Positions 44,744 through 56,011 of a stretch of 64,000 nt of DNA are shown one piece after another (the first letter of the stretch is position 1; the number at the start of each line of letters is the position of its first letter). Source of the stretch: Beverwykella pulmonaria (Eukaryota; Ascomycota; Dothideomycetes; Pleosporales; Melanommataceae); assembly GCA_001599595.1 (NCBI GenBank), contig BCHH01000010.1, positions 1,991,035 through 2,055,034 of the forward strand, read 5' to 3'. The notes under the pieces were generated by a model. The model saw only the letters and a program-made list of their open reading frames with translations. It made no database searches and was not told the origin of the DNA. The translations under genes and the position numbers were made by a program.

Positions 44744-46111
44744 ATATCATTTAGAGCCAGGCCAAATTGGATGCATCCGACCACCCGAATCATCCGCTCA
44801 AACACATGATCGACCTAACGCTTAAGACTGTAAATTTGAGACATGAGCTATTCTAGACATTGCAAAAATTAGCATAAAAATATCTACAAAGTGGTTTAGA
44901 TTGGCTTTAAGGATAGTATAGACAACTTGCTATTAAGGTAAGGAAAACAGGGCCCGAAGAACTGCTAGAATGGATGGAAGATAGGATTGGAAAACTTAAT
45001 TTAATAGAGACTGAGATAAAAGCGGTTTTGAAAGCACCCAGATAGGGCGAACCCTAAGGTTTGTGATAACGCATTAGAAGGCATTGTTACGCCAGTCACT
45101 CAGCAGCTTGGGGTCTGTTCGTTTTACCGGTTTCAGTTGATGCTTGTTTAGTTAGCTGCTACGTTATATAATATAAACAGGATGCTACGGCAGATATAAT
45201 TCTCTTTAGAAGGGTTGTCAGGGAAGTTATTTCAGGCAAATAGTTAAACTTATAGGTACAATGCACCGTCTAATTGGACCAACTGTAGCTCCTGCTACGA
45301 CAATGTCTTTATTACATAATTACTATCTTACAGAGTTTAGATACGAACTCTAAATTGCCCTGTTCGACAAAGCTAATAAATCCAACTGCACTTACCCCAA
45401 ATTCTACTATTGATATGTCCTAGTAACTAGGCATGTAAGCCCAGCACGCTATAGCATCACGTGGATGCTCCACTATTTAATTAATCCGTTATATATATAT
45501 CAGCTGTACATATCTCTACCGAGCACAGCCCGTAGCGATCCGGGAATATATATGCCCAGTCATGTGACATCACCTGACAATAGCCTAGACAGAGTAGGTC
45601 TAGCGTGGTGCACCACCTTGTGACCCGACCTGTCCCAATCTGGCCTAGTCTAACCCATAAGGTTCGACCTGGAACCGGGGGCCTTACAGTTGGCGTGGCA
45701 GGTGTGGAGTAACGTTGGGAGATCGTGGAGCAAACATTGGGACTGTGGAACACGCGCGCAATAATACACGCCAAAACATAGCACAACCACCGCATTAATC
45801 GCACAAGCAGAACGCGACGCTAGTTGTAGAAGCCACTTCGATGTTCAGTACTCAACCTGCAAGGCGCGTTCAATTCGTACCGTTGCTCGCAGTCGCGTGC
45901 TAGGCATAGCCAATCTGGCCACGAAAAAAATAACATCCCCATTACATCTGGTCTGCAAGAAACTTATTCCCCCTAATTTGTTTGGTACATATTAATGTGC
46001 TTTGTTGACAGTTGCTATGTCCTTCCCGAAGTCTAGGTAAACTGCTCCTACCAGCCATAGCCGTCCCTTAAGGCACATCTCTTTGCTAGCATGGCTTTTT
46101 GGTGATGTATG
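44744..46111. other. AT-rich gene-poor tract
   Basis: About 1.4 kb without a recognised gene, interrupted by a partial TGTAAGC-family copy at 45434. The minus-strand frame at 45481-45804 overlaps that repeat and has no domain. Confidence 0.4.
45434..45515 (-). repeat. TGTAAGC-family element, left part only
   Basis: TGTAAGCCCAGCAC, GCATCACGTGGATG and TATATATATCAGCTGTACAT are present; the right terminus is lost. Confidence 0.6.
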
Positions 46112-46174
46112 TGTAACCAAAAAGACGTCTTAATTATATATTTCTAGAGTAGAGATATATGTATACTGCTTACA
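46112..46174 (+). mobile_element. 63-bp mini-element with 5-bp target duplication, copy 2
   Basis: Starts TGTAACCAAAAAGACGTCTT and ends TATACTGCTTACA, exactly as long as copy 1. GTATG lies on both sides (46107-46111 and 46175-46179). Confidence 0.8.
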
Positions 46175-47498
46175 GTATGTAACCAAACCGCTTTCCTAAG
46201 CTACTTGGCTCAACTTGCTATTTCTACACATATGGATTGTTCTATTCATGGTTAGGCTGCCAAGCACCTCACCTACAAGAATTCTCGCGACGAGATATCT
46301 CGGCCTCATCACATCCACCTCATGTGAGCTCATCTCATCAAGCCTCTCACGCAACGCTTTATCGACGATTTGAATCATAAGTCAAGTGCTTCTATCTCTA
46401 TCAGCATAGCTGTGACTACTTGCAGGCAGTAACTACTTCTTAGAGGGTATTGTCGTGCAACGCGACGCGGCACGTCTCTCCTAATGCGTATCTTTTCATC
46501 AACCTGCGCCCACGGCGTCTCTTCTCATTATCCAAGCCACGAGGCTTTATCAACGCAACCACGGCACATCCTCCTATCAACCAAGCTACAAAGCTTTATC
46601 AACGCGACTACGGGGTTTCTCCTTCTGCACGCATTAACCAACGTGCCCACAGCAAGCTAACAAGCCTTATACACAATCCTTACATTGCAAGCCATGCAAA
46701 AGTTTTTCCCACGTAGTTTCTAGGGTCTGTACTAAGTTGATTTCTCTTGCGTTACGCGCACAAACTATACGTCATCCTACACTACACACACGAAGGATTA
46801 AGAGCAACATTATTTGGGCCATCAAGTGATGGATCAACACCTCACTGATTGATAGAGAAGCTCTACTCTCTCTACTCTAATAGGCCTGTCTTGCCAAGCT
46901 CACGGCAAGCTTCAAGGCAAGCGCAACGCTCACAGGGCCTATCATGAGCCTGAGTACGAACCTGAGCCTATCGGTCAATCACGTGAGGCGAGACGAGCTC
47001 TGGCCCCCAATACAAGCGCTCCAAAACCAAACTACCTACTTCCTGCAGGCCGGAGTGATGAATAGATCTAATTATTTTCCTTTATCGGAGTCCTTCTCTA
47101 ACAAGATCAATCTCTCCAACAACCTTCTAGAATATGCACTCACGTGTACTTTCACCAGAGTTATACTATAGTTCCAAAACGGCATCCTCTAAGATTGAAT
47201 TGCCTGGTATTGGTTCTAGACTGTGGCGGGCAGCTATTTGAGCAGAGACATTGATTGTGCTGGGCATCGGATGAAGATAAAAGTTGATGCTGATATCAAT
47301 TTATGACGCAGCTCATAAAAGAAGCGTTGTCTAGTTAGATGGTACCATACTTGAGCAGCCATCTGTAAAGAAGATCTGGCATAAACTATTGCAGCTATAT
47401 GCGGGTTCCAATAAAGATGCAAGATCGTCGACGGTATTGGAAAATTTAGTAGCGTCTACACAGCTACTAGAAAATCAATAAATTCGGGTTTCAGATGT
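46175..47498. other. Gene-poor tract with imperfect tandem words
   Basis: No gene was recognised. At about 46530-46620 the words AGGCTTTATCAACGCAACCA and AAGCTTTATCAACGCGACTA are imperfect direct repeats about 60 bp apart. The open frame at 46450-46716 over them has no domain. Confidence 0.4.
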
Positions 47499-47503
47499 GA
47501 TTC

Positions 47504-47627
47504 TGTTGGAGTTTAAATGAGGTGAATTGAGCTCTCTGTGTGTCAGAGAAGGTTGGGCGAGAGGACCCCTATATATAGCTAGTACAATGGCACGTGATAT
47601 AGTGATGCACATGATATAACCGGAACA
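47504..47627. mobile_element. 124-bp solo-LTR-like element with target duplication
   Basis: Runs from TGTTGGAG to CCGGAACA, with TG/CA ends. GATTC flanks it on both sides (47499-47503 and 47628-47632). It contains a CCCCTATATATAGC block. A 109-bp part is repeated at 62934 with about five differences. Confidence 0.75.
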
Positions 47628-47741
47628 GATTCATATTAGTAACTATCAGCTACTTTCTACTAGATGATGAAAACTGTCTAAGCAGCTCGCAAACATCACC
47701 AACCCTCCTAGCTAATAGATGGCTTTGGCCTCGTAGAGTTG

Positions 47742-48526
47742 TGATGATCAGCACGGTCTTTACTATCGTGGATGTCGGGAGGCAATGAGAGGATAATGCG
47801 CCGTAGCAAAGTGCTACTTTGCGCGAATATACCACTGGCATGGGTGTAAGTCTTGGATGCATAGTGCAGGGAACAGGTCTTGGTTTCTCTGTCAGTTGCT
47901 TGCTTCGTCATCACTCAACGCGGCATATATATATGGGGATCCGAACACGATGCACATCGCACGGAACGAACAAACAATCAACAGAACGGACCATCATGAC
48001 GAGACACACGAACCTCAACCCGATGAGACCATGAACATTTCTTATATCTTTTACCACTTCTTTCTTTCATTTTGGTTTGGTAGCTAGATATATCGAAATT
48101 GCAATAGCCCAATGCCAAACCTCCACCTTGATTCTTCTCCGTCCTTCAGTGTATTGTTGCTTCGGACATGGCATGGCTGCGAGTCGCCCTCCTACCCCCG
48201 TGTGATATTTCTTTATCACACACCCCTTTCCTCCACCGCAATAAGTAGGCTCTATTTCAGCTAAACTAAGATAGAGAGAGAAGAGGTACTTAGGGAGAAT
48301 GATACTATATACAGAAGGGTACGGTACGGGCGCAGGCCGGCCGAGCATGTCCTAAGAGTGTGGCATGGCGTGGCGCGCACATGTCGTCCGACGTGGTTGA
48401 GCTGAGTACGCCACTGTCGCATCCAATGCGTGTTCCTATGATGCGTGGTTGAGCTCACTACCTACTACCATTACCTCTGATACGTGTTCATGTGATTTGT
48501 GGTCAAGCTGGCGAGCAGTACCGTCA
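47742..48526 (+). repeat. Long direct repeat, left copy (LTR-like, interrupted)
   Basis: Starts TGATGATCAGCACGGTC and ends CAGTACCGTCA. About 450 bp (47797-48245) not present in the right copy split it. The rest aligns with 50038-50348, including CATGGCGTGGCGCG and CGTCCGACGTGGTTGAGCTG. Confidence 0.65.
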
Positions 48527-50037
48527 TAAAAGTATGGTCCTATATCTTATTCCTAATAAAAAGAAGATAACCAGTAAATGCCGCAGGCAAACGATCATAT
48601 GAACAACGCTCCAGTAACTAAACTCAGGAGTAGTGTAGCTGTTATGCCCATCCACAATCAAGAATTGATATTCTCCGATTGTACAAGACTGTGTTAAAGT
48701 GCTTTAGCCACTCAAGACCTAGCTTATCTGTTGTCCAGCCATTCTCAGAGGCCGCGATTACCCAGTCGGGTAGGATATCCCGATACAAGCCAGTTTAGTA
48801 GAACTTTCTAGGTAGGATTAAGAACAGTGGCAGACTCTAGCCAGAACCGTTGATAGTCTCAATTGCTGTAGCCTATTGACAATTGAGAGGCTGGATATCA
48901 ATAGCTCGACCAGCAGTATCAGAGCTATTTATAACCTTTGACCTGACAGCTATACCCATCCCAAAGCCAGTCTCATCAAAGTTGTACGTATCCCTACTAA
49001 GTATTCCATGTCTCTAGCGCATCTATTTTACAAGCTTAAACTTGTCAGATTGAAGCACTATTTCGGCTTCAAGAATAATATGGTCACGTTGTGAGATGGA
49101 AGAATAATGAGTTTTGATGAATTGATTGATTGATTGTCCTGTGTCCTCCCAGCCATCGTGTTCTTGGATGGGTTTTATTTCTCGCTTAACCCCATGCGCT
49201 TAGTCCTATTTCGTTGATCCGTTGCAGGCCCATTTAAGCACATTGCGTCCAATACCACGACTAATACCCGTCCATCTGACACTTTGTCTACTTGGGGGTT
49301 ATGGAAATACTATTTCCTAAACCCCCATATAGCCCTTACATCTGACAAAACTAGGTGCCAATCTTAGTAGGATCCTCACATTTTGTGTATTGTAGATGGA
49401 ACTACCTATTCTGCTTAGTTTAAAGTTTAGGATGGCTCTTAGCCAAGAGCATCACCTAGTTCTTGACTAAATCATCTGCACTGTCAACGACTCTCGTCTA
49501 CTGCCTATTTGACACACGTTGTACAACTAGTTCTAGTAAAGGTGTGTAGATCCAGATATACCAACCGGTAGCACAGGGGATGGAGCATGCCAGCACCAGA
49601 ACTGCAGTACAAGGATTAGATAAACTTAAACCTTTAAAGATACATTTCGCAAGTGGTATCGCATTCAGCTGCGGCTGAACATTTTACCTTTTTTCAGCTA
49701 ACCTTATAACAATCTACGCAAGCATTTTGGCCCTGGAAATCGTGGCACGATATTGCATAAGCATTGGAACTCTATTCAAACCTTAGAAGAATCCCACTTT
49801 ACGAAAAATTACTAGAGGGACATCGGCTCTACGAGTTATGGACTAGATGGAAAGTTGTAGCCAATGGACTGGTTCTATTTGTTAGCTCATAGTAAGCGTT
49901 GCAACAGATCGATGCTTCAGCCGTTCAGCTAGGTCGCTTAGCTATATATAGTCAAATGAATATTTGATAACTGAATAAGCTAGAACTAGCGTACTAAGGT
50001 TCTATTCAGCCGATGTAACAGAGATTGTAAGTAATTG
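48527..50037. other. Decayed interior between two LTR-like repeats
   Basis: 1.5 kb with no long open frame. It may be the remains of a retrotransposon interior. I could not recognise gag or pol sequence. Confidence 0.35.
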
Positions 50038-50348
50038 TGATGACGAGCACGGTCTTCACTATCGTGGATGCCGGAGGCAAATGAAAGGATAAGTTGACTC
50101 TATTTCAAATACACTTAGAATGAGAGAGAAGAGGTACTCAGGGAAAACGGTCCGGGCCGCGGCCGACCGAGCATATCCTAAAAGTGTGACATGGCGTGGC
50201 GCGTCGTCCGACGTGGTTGAGCTGAGCGTGCACCACCGTCGCATCCAATGCATGTTCCTGTGATGCGTGGTTGAGCTCACCGCCTGTTGCCATCACCTCT
50301 AATACGTGTTCATGTGATGTGTGGTCGAGCTGGCGATCAGCACCGTCA
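50038..50348 (+). repeat. Long direct repeat, right copy (LTR-like)
   Basis: 311 bp from TGATGACGAGCACGGTC to AGCACCGTCA, with TG/CA ends as in LTRs. Flanking bases do not match those of the left copy, so no target duplication supports a single full-length element. Confidence 0.65.
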
Positions 50349-50711
50349 CAGTAATAATATCTCATCTTATTGGCTAAGAAAGGTCTTGGTGCGCTAATAC
50401 TAGCTTATCCAGTTATTTATAAAATCATTCGCCTATTTATGCATCTAATAGAGTCGCTACATGCAGTTGCCTAATCATTGCCTGTATTGTTACAGCTGCT
50501 TGCAGGTAGCTGATAGCCCGAGGGTTGGTAATTCAGTAGCAACTGCTGACCTGGAGCGGGGCCCGGCATGGATGGTCCGTTATTGGCCAGCCCGACGAGA
50601 GAGAGCCCTTCGCTCTGTAGAATCATGCTATTCTTGTTCTTTTCCAGCATTCTTTCAGCTTATGCAGCTCGAAAAGGAAGAAATAGACAAGTTTCTTTCT
50701 TTCTAAGACGG
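50349..50711. other. Spacer between repeat relics
   Basis: No gene was recognised. Short frames around 50461-50700 lack motifs. Confidence 0.35.
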
Positions 50712-50713
50712 TA

Positions 50714-51878
50714 CTATGGTTGCCGGAATAAGTTTTGTATATTTGCCACAGCGCCAAGATGACGCCAGTAGCATTTCTAAGAAGCTGAGTCAGTTCTTTT
50801 TTCAAAAAATTTCGCTAATTGAAAGATTTTTTAAATCGTAATTTTATATGGAAATTCTATCTTGTTTTCATCCTAGCATACTATATCTTACTAGCGATTA
50901 ACACCTGTACGTTCAAACCCTTGCAAATATTTGTATTAGCCTTCAAGATCTTGAAACTATCTTAAATATTACCTGGAAGCAAACTTAATACACAACTTCC
51001 TTAACCAAAAGTCATCTCTAAGAAGCACAAGAACCATCTATCTAACGTTTTAAAAAAGGATATGAATGAGATTGAACTGTATAAACAACATATTATATAT
51101 CAAAAGCTATCTTTATCAGAGACTAGTTTTTTAAAACGTCTTAAATTTGTTTATATACATTTTAATTGTATCCAAGAACAATTGTACTTAATAATACAGA
51201 GCAATAAGAGCTGTATTTAAGATAGTAGATTCTAGAAACAATAATTACCTTGCAAGTAGATGGGAGAGTTTAATCCTATCTATCGTTTTACTAAGATATA
51301 CAATAAGCATACATATATGTTCTAGGAAAGTTTCTATAGCAATACAAAAGAACCTTCTCTATTCTAGGAGAATGATTAGGGTACTATAACTAAAGAAACT
51401 TATTGTAAGCATACACTGTCACCTGTTAAGAAGCATCTTATTATGAGCTATCTAGAATTTTTATTTATATAGAATAATGTTCTAGAGCATAGCAACAATC
51501 TTACACTAGAAGAACAAGATTATCTATGAATTGCAATACTTTTCTAGCTATGTTTCTTATCTAATCTAAATTTAATTAAAGCATTATATTGCAAGGTAAG
51601 GGATTATATTAAGGATGAAGAGGATACAAACGTAGATCTTTGATATAGCAGGCTACAAGCTATCAAGGAGGCATGGACAGCGGTTCCTTAGAAGTCTTTG
51701 AACGATTTGATAGATAGCATGCCCTCTAGGATGCAGACTGTAATAGATGTTAATAGGGGTTACACAAAGTACTGGGTGTAAATAACTGTATCTGTAGTTA
51801 TATTGTAAAACTCTATATATAAAACTATCAGGATTGGTATAAGTAGCAAATATACAAACCTTATTCCGGCAACCATGG
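50714..51878. mobile_element. Mutated Tc1/mariner-like DNA transposon relic
   Basis: Inverted terminal repeats of about 36 bp with three differences (CTATGGTTGCCGGAATAAG at the left, its near-complement at 51843-51878) and a TA on each side (50712-50713, 51879-51880). The 1165-bp interior is very AT-rich and has no transposase frame left, as expected after heavy C-to-T mutation. Size, TIR length and TA duplication fit the Tc1/mariner superfamily. Confidence 0.75.
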
Positions 51879-52130
51879 TAATAGACTTTTTTGCTTTCGG
51901 TGATCTAGTCATGATCAAATGGTTGCATGAAATGATAGGTGATACAGCAGCAGTGGTTTTTGCAGACATGGCTAAGGTGCGGAGTTGCCAAGGACCTGGT
52001 ATATAAGCTCGTCCATATCTCCTAGATTGATCTCCATCCAGCTGCCATTTACATAAACTCGATACAAAAGCTTAAGATCTGCAATCTTATAGTCGCCTGA
52101 CTAGAGTCGTCTATCCAATACACATCCAAC

Positions 52131-52895
52131 ATGAAGTGGCTCTTTGTTATCGCTCCCTTTGTCGCGGGCTCTCCCCTCAACTCTGCCAACCTCGGCGATA
52201 CTCCGCCAGCTGGCCAGGTAGACATTTCGAACCCTTGAATCTCTAAAAAAATTCTTATACACGTAGGTCACCATCCGCGGCGTTACCTATGGCGGAACTG
52301 GCTGCCCCCAGGGCACTATGAGCTCCCACCTCTCGGCCGACAAAACCACCATGACACTCATCTTCGACTCGTACATCGCGTCCCTTGGCCCCAGCATCCC
52401 TGTCACCGAGCAGCGCAAGAACTGCCAACTTAACGTCGACATCAATTATCCGGGTGGCTTCCAGTACTCGATCCTCAGCGCCGACTACCGTGGCTATGCT
52501 TCCATCCAGAAGGACGTCACCGGCACGCTCAAGTCGACCTACTATTTCTCCGGCCAGACGAACCAGGTACGCCGACACAATTTCTTCCCGTCACTCTCTC
52601 AGAACGCGCATCAAGAATGGCGAATTTTCTGAGATAAAATCATGCTAACGAGAAACAGTGCTCCACTGAATCCACCTTCACGGGTCCTGTAGTCGGCGAC
52701 TATCTCAAGCACGACACTGCCGACCTCATTTCGGTCGTCTGGTCGCCGTGCGGTGCCACCGGCATGCTCAACATCAACTCGCAGGTCCGCCTCACCTCGA
52801 CTAGCAGCACCGCCACCGGCCTACTCACCACCGACTCTACCGATCTGAAATTCACCCAGGTTGTATACGTCCAGTGGCGAAAGTGCACAATGTAA
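52131..52895 (+). CDS. Small secreted protein, DUF4360-type
   Basis: Exons 52131-52217, 52267-52566 and 52659-52895 (introns of 49 and 92 bp) give 207 residues. A signal peptide MKWLFVIAPFVAGSP starts it. The mature part follows the DUF4360 pattern of secreted fungal and bacterial proteins: VTIRGVTYGGTGCPQGTMSS, TMTLIFDSYIASLGPSIPV, RKNCQLNVDINYPGGFQYS, ADYRGYASIQ and VVWSPCGATGMLNINSQVRL. Four Cys residues (CP, NC, CST, PCG) plus one near the end may form disulfides. The molecular function of the family is not established. GC content at third positions is high compared with the AT-rich relics around it, so this is a live gene in a decayed neighbourhood. Confidence 0.85.
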
Positions 52896-53677
52896 ACGGT
52901 CTGCGCTGATGCGTCGCAAAGCGACAAGCAGCCGCCGAGATTTGTTGAGATAAACAAATGGGAGATCCTGCTGGACCAGTTCTAGTGACGAAGATGCTAA
53001 GGACGACGTTGGAGAGATGCTTTTGCTTTTGTTTGTTTTCTCCCCTGAGATAGTAGTTAGTTATCTCGGGTTTGGAATGACAACGCGCGTGCTAAAAACA
53101 TTGGCCTTCCTTTTGCGCAGTGATAGTTTGCTATAATATTTTTTTGGCTACTTATGCATCGATACTTACCTATCCTGACGGAACGAGCTGCAAACGCATC
53201 AATGCTTAGAGCACTAATCGAGAGCGGCGACGAATTAACTTGCTCTGGTCTACACTGCTTTCCACCATGTTTTCTATACCCCCCTCCTATGAACGGATCT
53301 CTAGCTTTGCAGTGGCCTGGCCGTGTGCAACTATGTACATGCACATAGACATATCACGTGAATGTGGTCATAGCTGTCCCGCTACTGAATACCTCCTGTA
53401 CACATACTCAAGTACCTTAGTAGTCTGAAATCACGTTAATTTCCTAATCGGGCGATTCCCACAACACAGGCGTAAATAAAATTATTTGAACGGACTTGCA
53501 TAGACTGCATAGGGATGCAAATTAGAATTGGCTATTTTATGCGTTGTGGTGGTGGGTTCTGTCGCTGCTTTTGATTCTTATTTTGGATCATTTTGGCTGA
53601 AAGTGTAGACCGACAGCTCATGTGATCCACATACTGGTGGTATTTACTAACGTGGGTATGAGTACGTGTCCTGGATA
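52896..53677. other. Intergenic region
   Basis: About 780 bp. No gene was recognised. Confidence 0.4.
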
Positions 53678-53956
53678 CCGTAAGCCAAGGACACAATAAC
53701 GTCACGTGGATGAATTGCTGACTAATCAGCCCGTTATATATTACCTGTACAGAATTGTCACGCAGGTCACGTGCTCTATCATATGTCCTATTCTAGCTAG
53801 CTCATCCTTCATTGGTATATATAGTCGTCGTGCGAGCAGTCAGCTCTTCACGGCTTTCACACTCTTTATACTTTACCCAATAGACGATTGACTTCCTCTT
53901 CTCATCGTGACAAGAATACACATCTTGATACTCTTTCTTCGACTCACCTGCTTACA
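53678..53956 (-). repeat. TGTAAGC-family element split by an internal insertion
   Basis: The left end CCGTAAGCCAAGGACAC with core ACGTGGATGAATTGCTGACT is followed, after about 150 bp of other sequence, by the family right end (ATACACATCTTGATAC ... CTGCTTACA). Flanks GGATA and GGATT agree at four of five bases. Confidence 0.6.
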
Positions 53957-53964
53957 GGATTAAT

Positions 53965-54088
53965 TGTAAGCAGAGTAAGAGTATAGGGATTGTGTATCGT
54001 GTGTTTAATGTTTCCAATGTACAACTGAAATGTATATTGGTAGCGGTCTTGATTAATTGTTGACATACCCACGTGTCCTAGACTTACA
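53965..54088 (+). mobile_element. TGTAAGC-family element, opposite orientation
   Basis: 124 bp from TGTAAGCAGAG to CCTAGACTTACA. Flanks TTAAT and TTAGT agree at four of five bases. It stands 8 bp from the previous copy, in inverted orientation. Confidence 0.65.
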
Positions 54089-54310
54089 TTAGTCAAGCTT
54101 AGAAACGTGGATGTTTGCAAGGTGGCAAGGTATTTCGCTTATTTTGAATTAAGAAGTGAAAGCAACTAATTCTGTTGATAGATAGAGTTCTTGGAGCTCA
54201 CCCCCCAACTTCCCATTGCCCACCGATGAGCTGGCTTCTAGGCTAGGTACGCCAATGCCCTATTCGTCGTCCTCAATTTGTGCATAATACGAATCCAATT
54301 TCGCATCTTC

Positions 54311-56011
54311 TCAAAATAGAAAGAGAACACTTCCTGCATCCATTGCACTGTCATTCAGATGCACTTCCTTTCCACCCTTTGCCGTTAGATCTGTGTCACT
54401 AAAGTACACAAACTGATTATTAGCCTTGCACTGGAGTACATAGTATCCACTTGCATGCCACTTCTCCTGTGTCGGAGTCGGGACTGCTGCGAACAAGCTA
54501 CCTGGGAGTGCAGTCGGCTGGTGGACGGAAAAGACATTCGGATGTCCGCCAAGGGTTTTGACGGTAGTGTCGCCATACAACCAGGTTCCGTATGCGCTAC
54601 TCCTTAAGGTGGTGTACCCCGGGGAATCTGCAGGTGCCATGACCCAGGTATCGGTTGTTGCCCCTGTGGGCGGAGAATGGTAAACTTCCCATGAGGGTGA
54701 GGTAGACGGTGGACCACCTGTGACGACTTGGCTTCCACTGGCGTGGATGCAATCGCCCGATGCCTTGGACAACCACAGAGTGGAATCCTGAGGCAGTTCG
54801 CCGATGAGTTGGAAAGCTCCGGATCTGATCAACTTGAGCTGCTTTCTCACGACGTCGATGGGTCCAGCGATGCCGGCGGGACTGGCGCCCGCAGTTGTAA
54901 GCAGTGCCTCCATTCGGTCAATCATCGGCTTGAGAACAGAGTCGTGGTTCTGTCGTCCAAAAATCGTATTCGCATACACTCTGATTTGCGTGTATAATTT
55001 AGCTGTCGCGGCACTATCATTGCGGATTAAATTGGAAAGCACAGACTTCCCGCCCACATTGAAATCTCGCCCCGACTGCATGATCTGATCGATGCCGCAG
55101 GGAATGAACTTGAGCTTGACGTCGTTGACGGCTGGGTTAGCAACCGCCACCTTGTCGTTGTAGATGTATGTGTTATTTCTGTTCTGCGAGTACCCGTCCC
55201 AATGCTTCAACAGCGTCTCCATCGCAAGCAGCTTTGTAAACTCATCGAAATCGACAAACTGCTTTGCTGCTGTCAAACCCCCGGCTGCAATTTTGTCTGC
55301 CGCTAGCTTGATATCCTTCTGGTCCTTGAAGTCTGAGAACCCCTCGTAACTGATACGGTTCGCCGCGATAATGCCTGGATCGATGTCCTCGCCTACTTCT
55401 AGCTCGTATGCGTTGCCCTTGTCATTGCCCGCGAAGTTATGCTGCAGGAAACTCTTCTTGATCGGCTCCAGGTTCAGGTACACGCCCATATTCACACCGT
55501 TCACAACCACCTTTGCGAAATTGCAACGCGCGTATGGTACACCCGCCTGCCGGAACAACTCGTACCCCAGTGGCTGTCTTATGAACGAATCATCCTGCTT
55601 GCAGTTATTCAGCGTCAAGCTCTTGATCCCAATCAAGTCCTCGACAGGCTTCTCATTTCCATCGCCAAAGTGCGTAAAGTCGAGTCTTAGTGATGGTTTA
55701 CTCGTGCTGAAAGATCCACAGTAAGATTTCTTGATCACGCCTATGGTGGAGAAAGTGCCCTGCTGAGTGGGGAATTTGGTGCCGGATATGGTAACAGAGG
55801 TAGCCTTGTACCAGTCGAAGCGATCGCCAACGTAACTGAAGTTGCAGCGGCCGCCGCGGGGCTCGGCTGCTTTGAGAGCGGCCCAGTCAGCGTCGGGAAG
55901 GGTGATGGCGAAGGTGAGGAAGTTGTCGAGGGCGTAGAAGGAGTTCAAAAGATCTTGTTTATTCACCTTGAGCGGTGACGGCAAGTCTTGAGTGGAGCCT
56001 GCAGAGGTCAT
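54311..56011 (-). CDS. CotH-kinase-like protein with a C-terminal repeat-like domain
   Basis: CotH proteins are atypical protein kinases first known from bacterial spore coats and also present in fungi. The 566-residue frame from the ATG at 56011 has no intron. CotH-type regions are KPSLRLDFTHFGDGN, IKSLTLNNCKQDDSFIRQPL, YELFRQAGVPYARCNFAKVV, VNGVNMGVYLNLEPI and the active-site stretch LKHWDGYSQNRNNTYIY with FIPCGIDQIM. From about residue 420 a separate domain with WLSKASGDCIHASG, WEVYHSP and YYVLQCKANNQFVYF looks like a beta-trefoil or fascin-type fold. An in-frame ATG at 56194 would add 61 residues with no recognisable signal peptide. No clear secretion signal is seen with either start. Confidence 0.8.
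   Translation of the reverse strand: MTSAGSTQDLPSPLKVNKQDLLNSFYALDNFLTFAITLPDADWAALKAAEPRGGRCNFSYVGDRFDWYKATSVTISGTKFPTQQGTFSTIGVIKKSYCGSFSTSKPSLRLDFTHFGDGNEKPVEDLIGIKSLTLNNCKQDDSFIRQPLGYELFRQAGVPYARCNFAKVVVNGVNMGVYLNLEPIKKSFLQHNFAGNDKGNAYELEVGEDIDPGIIAANRISYEGFSDFKDQKDIKLAADKIAAGGLTAAKQFVDFDEFTKLLAMETLLKHWDGYSQNRNNTYIYNDKVAVANPAVNDVKLKFIPCGIDQIMQSGRDFNVGGKSVLSNLIRNDSAATAKLYTQIRVYANTIFGRQNHDSVLKPMIDRMEALLTTAGASPAGIAGPIDVVRKQLKLIRSGAFQLIGELPQDSTLWLSKASGDCIHASGSQVVTGGPPSTSPSWEVYHSPPTGATTDTWVMAPADSPGYTTLRSSAYGTWLYGDTTVKTLGGHPNVFSVHQPTALPGSLFAAVPTPTQEKWHASGYYVLQCKANNQFVYFSDTDLTAKGGKEVHLNDSAMDAGSVLFLF

Noticed and set aside
46450..46716. Open frame with repeated words
   Set aside because: It overlies imperfect tandem repeats and has no recognisable protein signature.
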